Shown here piece after piece: positions 1-5,605 of a DNA stretch of 6,897 nucleotides; the first letter of the stretch is position 1; every line of letters begins with the position of its first letter. A program made the position numbers and the translations under genes. The notes below the pieces were generated by a model, which was not told the DNA's origin, made no database searches, and worked only from the letters and a program-made list of their open reading frames with translations. The stretch comes from an uncultured Geobacteraceae bacterium (GTDB lineage Bacteria > Desulfobacterota > Desulfuromonadia > Geobacterales > Pseudopelobacteraceae), in assembly GCA_903879825.1 (NCBI GenBank), contig CAIRND010000686.1, forward strand, positions 1 to 6,897. The letters are read 5' to 3'.

Positions 1-1
1 T

Positions 2-355
2 CTGCTTAACGCCATAGAACCGGGCTCTTATGTCAGGCCGCATCGCCATCTTGACGTGGAAAAAGATGAAGCATTCATTCTGATGAGCGGTAGATTGGGA
101 ATCGTGACTTTTACCGAAGTCGGTGCCGTTGCCGGAACGGTGCTCCTGTCGCATGCCGGCGGTAATCTTGCCGTTGATATTCCGTACGGTGTGTACCATA
201 CCGCCATAAGCCTCGAATCAGGGACGGTATTTTACGAGACCAAAGCGGGGCCATACCGTCAGTTGACAGAAGACGAAACGGTTGCGTGGGCCCCTGAAGA
301 GAGCGACCCGGAGGCCCAGGACTTTCTTCATCGGTTACGGAGTTTGTTTGACTAA
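2..355 (+). CDS. WbuC-family cupin-fold metalloprotein (5' end missing)
   Basis: The reading frame is open from base 2 to the TAA at 353-355, so the gene begins before the window; about 117 residues are visible. A GTG at 56 could be read as a start, but it would cut off conserved residues just upstream, including EPGSYVRPHRHLDVEKDEAF. That stretch is the first cupin motif (H-x-H followed by a Glu), which binds a divalent metal. The second motif is less clear, but its histidine is probably the one in GVYHTAIS. WbuC-type cupins are small single-domain proteins, often found near O-antigen or surface-polysaccharide genes; their reaction is not well defined. The stop overlaps the start of the next gene, which suggests one transcript and translational coupling. 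Family assignment comes from motif recognition; the substrate is unknown. Confidence 0.8.
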   Translation: MLNAIEPGSYVRPHRHLDVEKDEAFILMSGRLGIVTFTEVGAVAGTVLLSHAGGNLAVDIPYGVYHTAISLESGTVFYETKAGPYRQLTEDETVAWAPEESDPEAQDFLHRLRSLFD

Positions 356-962
356 TCTGATCCGCCTCAGCTATACCTTTTTTTTGATTATTTATGTCGT
401 GACTGTTACCGCTTCAGCAGTGTGTGCCGCCTCTCCCCCTCGAATGCGGCCATATACCGGGATTGGAGTGCTTGTTTTTTCGCAGTCAGGGACTATTCAC
501 GATCAGAATTTACAATCGCTGCTGTATGAAAAACCGGGCCTTCTCCGGGTTGGAATTCTCAATAACTCCCGGGTGTCCGGAAATGAGTGGATTTTTGGTG
601 GCCTGGCGGCTGCTTCGCCACTGGTTGTTTCTGCTCGTAAAGGGGAATGGCTTCGGATTTTTTATGATGATGCCGGACGGGAAGCCTGGGTTGAACCCCG
701 GTACATAGGGCATTTCCACACGTGGGAGCAATTTTTGAAACTGCAGACCGGCCGGATGCTTCCCGGTCTGCAACCGCAGTATTACCAATTACAGCAGCAA
801 CCGGGCGGCACACCGCGTGGTACGCTGACACCAAAGCTGGTATTCAAGGTGTTGAAGCTGGAAGAAAACTGGGCCATGGTTTTAACGGAACAGTCACAGC
901 TTGGCTGGCTTCGCTGGCGTGATAATGACGGTCGCCTGACTATTGGAACCGGGAAAAATTAG
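348..962 (+). CDS. Small exported protein with SH3-like segments, function unknown
   Basis: This is a 204-residue protein when started at TTG 348. That start has an ACGGAG ribosome-binding site at 337-342, and no ATG lies upstream in the frame. It also gives a good Sec signal peptide: short basic head (Arg6), hydrophobic core at about residues 8-22, and likely cleavage after Ala24 or Ala27. There is no proper lipobox before the Cys, so a soluble periplasmic protein is more likely than a lipoprotein. Two segments have the look of bacterial SH3-like domains. One is at about 62-118, with GEWLRIF and, ten residues later, AWVEPR. The other is at about 152-195, with ENWAMV followed by LGWLRW. Such domains often bind cell-wall peptides or other proteins. 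The gene overlaps the cupin stop by 8 bases and lies 27 bases before the aminotransferase. The existence of the gene is well supported; the domain call is tentative. Confidence 0.75.
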   Translation: MTNLIRLSYTFFLIIYVVTVTASAVCAASPPRMRPYTGIGVLVFSQSGTIHDQNLQSLLYEKPGLLRVGILNNSRVSGNEWIFGGLAAASPLVVSARKGEWLRIFYDDAGREAWVEPRYIGHFHTWEQFLKLQTGRMLPGLQPQYYQLQQQPGGTPRGTLTPKLVFKVLKLEENWAMVLTEQSQLGWLRWRDNDGRLTIGTGKN

Positions 963-978
963 TAACATATGTCTTTGT

Positions 979-985
979 GAGGTGA
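979..985 (+). promoter_or_regulatory. Ribosome-binding site of the aminotransferase
   Basis: GAGGTGA lies four bases before ATG 990 and matches the 16S rRNA anti-Shine-Dalgarno end well. It fixes the aminotransferase start. Confidence 0.7.
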
Positions 986-989
986 TTGC

Positions 990-2294
990 ATGAGAATTGA
1001 ATTGGTACCGCCTGGAACCGGCGAACTGACGTATGAAATCAGAAATATCGTCAATGTGGCGGAGAAGCTCCAGAAACACGGCGTTAAGATAAACTGGGAA
1101 AACATCGGCGATCCGATTGTCAAAGGTGAGATCATTCCGCTCTGGATGAAGGAGATTGTCGCCAAGGCTGCCATGGACAACCGGACCTGGGGCTATTGCC
1201 ATACCCGTGGTGTCCTTGAAACACGTGAATTCATTTGTGAAACCACTAATAGCCGTGGTGGCGCTCAAATCACCCCGGATGATATTATTTTCTTTAACGG
1301 ACTTGGTGATGCTATAGCCAAAATTTACGGTTGCCTCCGTGCGGAGGCTCGTGTGCTTATGCCTTCGCCGTCGTACACCACCCATACACTCGGTGAAATT
1401 GGCCATGCCCACTCGGCTCCCTCGCTGTTCCGCCTCAAGCCGGACAATAACTGGTATCCGGATATGGAGGATCTGCGCAATCATGTTCGCTATAATCCGA
1501 ACATCTGTGCGATCATGCTGATCAACCCCGACAATCCAACCGGCATGGTCTACACCAAAGAGTTACTGGAGGAAATTGTTGCAGTCGCACGTGAAAACGA
1601 TCTGTTTATCATCGCCGATGAGGTCTACATAAACGTTGTCTATAACGGCGAAAGCACGGTTCCGATCAGTGATGTGATCGGTGATGTTCCCGCCATCTCT
1701 TTGAAAGGTATTTCCAAAGAATTCCCGTGGCCCGGATCACGCTGCGGCTGGATCGAGGTCTATAACGGCCAGAAAGACGAGCGCTTCCGGAAGTATATCA
1801 ATCTGATTCTTACCGGCAAGATGAACGAGGTCTGCTCCACTACTCTGCCGCAGATGGTTATACCGGAAATCGTCCGTCACCCCGAATACTCTGTCTATCT
1901 GGCGCAGCGCATTGCCAGTTACGAACTGATGAGCAATATTACCTATGAGTGCCTCAGCCAGGTTTCTGCATTGCAGGTGAACCGTACCAATGGTGCTTTT
2001 TACATGGCCGTGGCATTTAAAGATGGCTTGCTCAATGACCGGCAGTCGCTCCCGATTACAAACCCGGAGGTGAAGGATCTGGTTGACGGCCTGATAAACC
2101 AGCCGGGAGTATCACCCGATAAACGCTTTGTTTACCAGATTCTCGCCGCAACCGGCATCTGCATCGTGCCACTCTCTTCGTTTTCTACGCCACTGCAGGG
2201 TTTCCGGGTGACGCTGCTGGAGAAAGATGAAAATGAGTGCCGCCGTATTTACCGCACTCTGTCGGAAAAAATTGGCGAATACCTGAATTCTTGA
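990..2294 (+). CDS. PLP-dependent class I/II aminotransferase
   Basis: This complete protein of 434 residues carries the fold-type I aminotransferase landmarks in order. NPDNPTG is at 179-185 and DEVY at 210-213 (Asp210 pairs with the pyridine nitrogen, Tyr213 with the cofactor oxygen). Lys243 lies in ISKEFPWPGSRCGW and forms the Schiff base with PLP, followed by Arg251 for the cofactor phosphate. Arg406 in GFRVTLL is the expected binder of the substrate carboxylate. It would transfer an amino group between an amino acid and a 2-oxo acid in the cytoplasm. The family includes aspartate, alanine and aromatic aminotransferases, and the substrate cannot be read from sequence. At 434 residues it is longer than the usual 380-400; the extra length seems to lie at about residues 345-385, between the small-domain strands. 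It is last in the operon, before the hairpin terminator. The link to the cupin and SH3-like genes is positional only. Confidence 0.93.
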   Translation: MRIELVPPGTGELTYEIRNIVNVAEKLQKHGVKINWENIGDPIVKGEIIPLWMKEIVAKAAMDNRTWGYCHTRGVLETREFICETTNSRGGAQITPDDIIFFNGLGDAIAKIYGCLRAEARVLMPSPSYTTHTLGEIGHAHSAPSLFRLKPDNNWYPDMEDLRNHVRYNPNICAIMLINPDNPTGMVYTKELLEEIVAVARENDLFIIADEVYINVVYNGESTVPISDVIGDVPAISLKGISKEFPWPGSRCGWIEVYNGQKDERFRKYINLILTGKMNEVCSTTLPQMVIPEIVRHPEYSVYLAQRIASYELMSNITYECLSQVSALQVNRTNGAFYMAVAFKDGLLNDRQSLPITNPEVKDLVDGLINQPGVSPDKRFVYQILAATGICIVPLSSFSTPLQGFRVTLLEKDENECRRIYRTLSEKIGEYLNS

Positions 2295-2326
2295 TACCTG
2301 CCATGTGAAGGGAGGAACCGGGATAT

Positions 2327-2365
2327 AGAAAAGGGGGAGAGGCGTTAAGCCTTTCCCCCTTTTCT
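2327..2365. terminator. Bidirectional rho-independent terminator
   Basis: Bases 2327-2343 pair with 2349-2365 over 17 positions with one G-U wobble (2339/2353) and a five-base loop (GTTAA). The outer stem is AGAAAAGGGGG against CCCCCTTTTCT, so each strand presents an A run before and a T run after the GC core. It lies 32 bases after the aminotransferase stop and 25 bases after the tatA stop on the other strand, and so can end both transcripts. Confidence 0.85.
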
Positions 2366-2390
2366 GTCATGAAGCTCCATAATTACCGTA

Positions 2391-2579
2391 TCACGATTTC
2401 TTGTCACTGTCCTCGCTCTTGGGCTTGATTTCAATCTCATCCTTACCATCAGACGCCTTCTTAAAGTTACGGATACTTTTGCCCAGCGCCCCGCCGATTT
2501 CCGGGAGTTTCCCCGCACCAAAAACGACCAGAACTATGACCAGTATTATTATCATTTCCGGCATACCAAAACCAAACAT
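2391..2579 (-). CDS. tatA: Sec-independent (Tat) translocase subunit TatA
   Basis: TatA multimerises to form the passage by which folded, twin-arginine-signal proteins cross the inner membrane. The 62-residue product has the family layout: a short periplasmic N-terminus (MFGFGMPE), one membrane helix at about residues 8-21 (EMIIILVIVLVVFG), the FGAGKLPEIG hinge at 20-29, an amphipathic helix (ALGKSIRNFKKA), and a charged, lysine/acid-rich tail ending DSDKKS. An in-frame start further upstream exists, but ATG at 2577-2579 is chosen because a GAGGGGG ribosome-binding site sits about five bases before it and the extra residues do not look like TatA. TatB is longer and TatE resembles TatA, so TatA/E is the safe family. 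tatB and tatC are not next to it in this window. It converges on the aminotransferase and diverges from the chemoreceptor. Confidence 0.95.
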   Translation of the reverse strand: MFGFGMPEMIIILVIVLVVFGAGKLPEIGGALGKSIRNFKKASDGKDEIEIKPKSEDSDKKS

Positions 2580-2583
2580 TGTG

Positions 2584-2590
2584 CCCCCTC
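2584..2590 (-). promoter_or_regulatory. Ribosome-binding site of tatA
   Basis: On the minus strand GAGGGGG precedes the ATG by about four to five bases. It supports the short start and excludes the longer in-frame extension up to 2645. Confidence 0.65.
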
Positions 2591-2616
2591 TGCAGCAAGT
2601 GTGTAATGTGCGTGAC

Positions 2617-2645
2617 ACTATCTCATTGACGAAAAGAAAAATCAA
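2617..2645 (-). promoter_or_regulatory. Candidate sigma70-type promoter for tatA
   Basis: Read on the minus strand, TTGATT (2640-2645) and GATAGT (2617-2622) are 17 bases apart. Each matches four of six consensus positions. Transcription would begin near 2610, giving a leader of about 30 bases. This is a consensus match by eye only. Confidence 0.35.
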
Positions 2646-2756
2646 GCGCTGTGACGGCTAATGCGTTCTGGTGGACTCAAACCAGCAAAAAGCTGTGCAC
2701 TACGGAGACGCGGAAATGTGGATAAAGAAAAATAGCTAAATCAGTTGGTTATGCCC
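2646..2756. other. Divergent intergenic stretch, no gene seen
   Basis: This is the central part of the non-coding region between the tatA and chemoreceptor starts. Open frames crossing it are short and have no ribosome-binding site or family resemblance. It is somewhat A-rich near 2720-2740. The only symmetry noted is a short CTGGT/ACCAG pair around 2667-2685, too small to call an operator. It presumably holds upstream control sites for both genes. Confidence 0.5.
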
Positions 2757-2785
2757 TTGATTCGGTATGTTACGCATGATACAAG
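2757..2785 (+). promoter_or_regulatory. Candidate sigma70-type promoter for the chemoreceptor
   Basis: TTGATT (2757-2762) and TACAAG (2780-2785) are 17 bases apart, each matching four of six consensus positions. Transcription would start near 2792, which excludes the ATG codons at 2767 and 2776 and supports the start at 2818. No clear flagellar sigma28 pattern was found. The match is weak. Confidence 0.3.
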
Positions 2786-2817
2786 TATGCGTGAAATCAA
2801 TAAGGTACGAGGGACTC

Positions 2818-4509
2818 ATGTCACACAGACCATATTGCAGCTTTGCAGCGGTGAGAACCAGAATGATTGTACTGTCGTTGATCGCATCAGGAGTCATTGG
2901 CGGTATCGCTCTCATGTTGGGCAGTTCTGTCCCGGTTTTATTGGCAACCATCATTACGGCGCTTTGTTGCTCACTACTCTGTATCGGGGTCTCTCATCGA
3001 CTCGTGGTGGACATCCGCGCAGAGCACTGCACCGTTCTGGCGCGACTATCTGAGGATCTGGAACTGTCAGCTGTTCGTGCGCACCCGGATGCTCTCACGG
3101 CTCTTTTTCTGAGCCACGATCTGGTTGACTCTGCGCTTGAATCCCGGCAGAAGAGTCGCGGGGAACTGTTGGAGCAGATACGGGCCGCACAAGGTACGCT
3201 CAGGTCGGCTGTCAATACCTGGATTGCCGGTGATGCAAAAGAGGCCGCTCAGGTAAAAGATGCTGTCACCGCAATGGAGCGTCTCAATAACCTGTTTTTG
3301 CACGTTATAACAGAAATCGATACCCTCTCGGACCGCACTGAAGAACGGGCGTCAATTTCGACCCAGATGAGCGCGACTACGGACGCCATTGCAGAAAATA
3401 TCAATCAGTATTCCACCTTTGTGATAGAGACCTCCCGTTCCATAGAAGAGATAGCCGGTGCCGCACGTGAGACCGCCGAAAACATCCGGGCATTGTCAGC
3501 GTCTGCTGAGCAGACGGTTTTTTCAATCAACACGATCAGTACGTCGCAAAGCACGGTGCGCGATAATTCTGAACGGAGCGCGCTGGCCTCCGAAAGTGTC
3601 CGAACACAGGCGCAGCATGGACTGCGCAGTATGGTCGCCACTATGAAGGCCATACAGGAAATTGCCAAAAGTAACGATGAATCCTTTGAGTCAATCAATC
3701 GTTTGTCTCGTCACTCGGCCCGGGTAGGAGAGTTTCTGAGTGTTATCCAGGAGGTGGTGGAGCAGACCAACATGCTGTCTCTTAATGCGTCAATAATTGC
3801 TGCGCAGGCCGGTTCGCGTGGACACGCGTTTGCCGTTGTTGCTGAGGAGGTTCGCTCGCTCGCCCGCCGGACCTCTGCATCAACCAGAGAAATAGAGGAA
3901 CTGGTTCGCAATATCCAGAAAGAGACGGCGACTGTTCAACGCACGGTTACTCAGGGAAAGGACAGGGTTAAAGAGGGGGTTAAAATTTCCCTTGTTGCCA
4001 ACGAGGCACTCGTGGCAATCGATAAAAGCGCCGAAGACGCCTTCAAAATGGTGTCAAAAAATGCTGTCGAAACAACAGAGCAGGCGGTCAATATCCAGCG
4101 TATTACCGAAGAAGCGGAAAAAAATCTTGAACGAGTACAGCTGGTAACGCGTGCCACGGAATATCAGCAGCAGGGGAGTGCCCTGGTCGTTACAAACCTT
4201 GGACACATGCGCGAACTCGTCCACCAGATTAATGTGGCCATACAGGAGCAGGCACACGGTAATCGCCAGTATCTTACGAGCATTATGGAAGATAATGAGC
4301 GGGCACATGATCTGAAAAATGAAGCTGCCCAGCATATCGCCCTCGCAAAACAGGCGGTTGAAGCCGTTTGCGGGGTGAATGCACAAATGGCGGCCCATGC
4401 GCTTGAAAGCAGTATTATTACCGATGCTCTGACCTCTTTAACCGATCTGATCGACAGCTATCGAAGTGAAACGATTCAGGTGCGTGATGAAGATTCTGCC
4501 GATGCTTAA
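2818..4509 (+). CDS. Methyl-accepting chemotaxis protein-like receptor without a periplasmic sensor, atypical tip
   Basis: ATG 2818 gives 563 residues and has GAGGGA just upstream (spacing is short, three bases). In-frame ATGs at 2767 and 2776 would add up to 17 residues but lack a good site. Two membrane helices, at about 16-35 and 38-58, are separated by only a few residues, so there is no periplasmic ligand domain. Residues 61-115 resemble a degenerate HAMP: helical, but lacking the usual Pro and the DE-x-G motif. The remainder is a long coiled-coil hairpin. The tip is at about 312-346, with QTNMLSLNAS followed by FAVVAEEVRSLARRT, matching the MCP signalling domain that contacts CheA and CheW. 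Three polar tip positions differ from the usual EAARAGE pattern: Ile327, Gln330 and Ser333. No CheR-docking pentapeptide ends the protein. It probably senses internal, membrane or partner-borne signals. Its end overlaps the next gene by 23 bases. Confidence 0.88.
   Translation: MSHRPYCSFAAVRTRMIVLSLIASGVIGGIALMLGSSVPVLLATIITALCCSLLCIGVSHRLVVDIRAEHCTVLARLSEDLELSAVRAHPDALTALFLSHDLVDSALESRQKSRGELLEQIRAAQGTLRSAVNTWIAGDAKEAAQVKDAVTAMERLNNLFLHVITEIDTLSDRTEERASISTQMSATTDAIAENINQYSTFVIETSRSIEEIAGAARETAENIRALSASAEQTVFSINTISTSQSTVRDNSERSALASESVRTQAQHGLRSMVATMKAIQEIAKSNDESFESINRLSRHSARVGEFLSVIQEVVEQTNMLSLNASIIAAQAGSRGHAFAVVAEEVRSLARRTSASTREIEELVRNIQKETATVQRTVTQGKDRVKEGVKISLVANEALVAIDKSAEDAFKMVSKNAVETTEQAVNIQRITEEAEKNLERVQLVTRATEYQQQGSALVVTNLGHMRELVHQINVAIQEQAHGNRQYLTSIMEDNERAHDLKNEAAQHIALAKQAVEAVCGVNAQMAAHALESSIITDALTSLTDLIDSYRSETIQVRDEDSADA
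4477..4482 (+). promoter_or_regulatory. Ribosome-binding site of the DUF3187-type gene, inside the receptor gene
   Basis: CAGGTG lies four bases before ATG 4487, within the last codons of the receptor gene. It favours ATG 4487 over the GTG at 4466 and the ATG at 4502, and its position makes translational coupling plausible. Confidence 0.45.
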
Positions 4510-5506
4510 TCGCCTGCTGATACTACTGTGTATTTTTCTGCTCTCACCAGGCGCACATGCCGCTGATACTGAAATTACACCATTCACCACCGGTAATCAG
4601 AGCCCGCTGGTTCAGATCTACGGACTCCCGCATGATACCTCCGCAGACATCGTCCCTGCGGGGATGTTTTTAATACGCCTGAATCAGGATCTCTCCAGCA
4701 ATTATACTGTTCATAGCACCAGCCGCGAACAAATTACCCTTGATGGTGAAACCTACCGGACAGCATTTGTTGCCCGGTACGGGGTTGCTCCACATGTGGA
4801 GGTTGGCGTCGAAATCCCCTTTGTTGTACAAGGGGGTGGTTTTCTCGACAGCTTTGTTATCGATTGGCATAACACCTTTGGACTACCGCAGGGCGGTCGC
4901 ATGGCTGCTCAAAAAAATAAAATCAATTACAGTTATCGCAACAATGGAGTAGAGACATTACGGATGGATCATGGCGCTTCTGGCATTGGCGACATCTCTT
5001 TGACCGGAGGTTACCGTCTGTATGATGTTCGCGAGGCGGGTTACCATGACATGCTGGCGCTTAAAGCGGCGGTCAAACTCCCGACGGGAGAAAGCTCCTC
5101 TCTGCTTGGAAGCGGCAGCACCGATGTTCTGCTCCAACTCTGCGGCAGCTTAAACAGTTTCAGCGAATGGGGGACTCTGGGCGCATACGGGTCAGTTGGC
5201 GGTCTTGTCATGTCCAAGGGGGATGTGCTGCGTGATCAGCATAATCCGCTGGCGGGAGTCGGTTCGCTCGGTTTTGGCTGGGGTCCATCATCCTGGATAT
5301 CATTCAAGGCCCAGCTAAATGGCGCCACTCCGCTCTACCGCGACAGTTCTCTGGCAGAACTATCACAGAGTTCGTTGGTGCTTATTTTCGGTGGTACGCT
5401 CACATTGCCGGGAGAGTATTTGCTGGATATCGGCGTTGCCGAGGATGTGGCAGTCGCTACCGCGCCGGATGTGAGTTTCCATCTGGGGTTGAGTCGCCGC
5501 TTCTGA
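4487..5506 (+). CDS. DUF3187-family predicted outer-membrane beta-barrel protein
   Basis: This is a 339-residue protein started at ATG 4487. The N-terminus (MKILPMLNRLLILLCIFLLSPGAHA) is a clear Sec signal peptide with cleavage expected after Ala25. The mature part has the look of DUF3187: an N-terminal IYGLP, then RYGVAPHVEVGVEIPF at about 97-112, the WHNTFGLPQGGR signature at about 127-138, and alternating amphipathic strands rich in Gly, Ser and aromatics. It ends in Phe (LSRRF), the usual BAM-complex recognition signal of outer-membrane barrels. Function of the family is unknown; transport or a structural role at the outer membrane is possible. The start lies inside the chemoreceptor gene (23-base overlap), so the two are almost certainly co-expressed. 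An alternative GTG start at 4484 would add one residue. The barrel location is inferred from the signal peptide, strand pattern and terminal Phe. Confidence 0.82.
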   Translation: MKILPMLNRLLILLCIFLLSPGAHAADTEITPFTTGNQSPLVQIYGLPHDTSADIVPAGMFLIRLNQDLSSNYTVHSTSREQITLDGETYRTAFVARYGVAPHVEVGVEIPFVVQGGGFLDSFVIDWHNTFGLPQGGRMAAQKNKINYSYRNNGVETLRMDHGASGIGDISLTGGYRLYDVREAGYHDMLALKAAVKLPTGESSSLLGSGSTDVLLQLCGSLNSFSEWGTLGAYGSVGGLVMSKGDVLRDQHNPLAGVGSLGFGWGPSSWISFKAQLNGATPLYRDSSLAELSQSSLVLIFGGTLTLPGEYLLDIGVAEDVAVATAPDVSFHLGLSRRF

Positions 5507-5542
5507 CAGAAGAATTGTTTTTTATCGTAACGCCCCACCACC

Positions 5543-5574
5543 TTGTAGGGGCAATTCATGAATTGCCCCTACAA
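5543..5574. repeat. 32-base perfect palindrome (GTAGGGGC type)
   Basis: TTGTAGGGGCAATTCA is followed directly by its exact reverse complement, making a 32-base perfect palindrome with no spacer, centred between 5558 and 5559. It lies between the DUF3187 stop and the second chemoreceptor. Palindromes with GTAGGGGC/GCCCCTAC ends are, from memory, dispersed intergenic repeats in many bacterial genomes, so a REP- or MITE-like origin is likely. No T run follows it, so it is not a textbook terminator, though as RNA it would form a stable hairpin that could stabilise the upstream transcript's 3' end. Confidence 0.85.
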
Positions 5575-5590
5575 CACGGATATACCTCAA

Positions 5591-5597
5591 AAGGAGA
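5591..5597 (+). promoter_or_regulatory. Ribosome-binding site of the second chemoreceptor
   Basis: AAGGAGA ends eight bases before ATG 5606. It is the strongest Shine-Dalgarno match in the right arm and fixes the start. Confidence 0.75.
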
Positions 5598-5605
5598 ACC
5601 AACAG

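Noticed and set aside
742..772. Ten-base perfect inverted repeat (TGCAGACCGG and its complement, 11-base loop)
   Set aside because: It lies in the middle of the SH3-like coding region with no T run after it; a chance or codon-driven hairpin is as likely as a site.
894..1484. 196-codon open frame on the minus strand
   Set aside because: It lies opposite the well-supported aminotransferase and has no recognisable domain.
2401..2661. Open frame on the + strand across tatA
   Set aside because: It is the antisense shadow of tatA, with no ribosome-binding site and no family resemblance.
2700..2817. Flagellar sigma28 promoter for the chemoreceptor
   Set aside because: TAAA occurs near 2736, but no GCCGATAA-like element follows at the required distance.
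4640..4662. CCGCAG/CTGCGG hairpin within the barrel gene
   Set aside because: It is six pairs inside a coding region, within what chance allows.
5507..5542. T-rich stretch after the DUF3187 stop as a terminator
   Set aside because: The T run comes before, not after, the palindrome, and no GC-rich stem precedes it.
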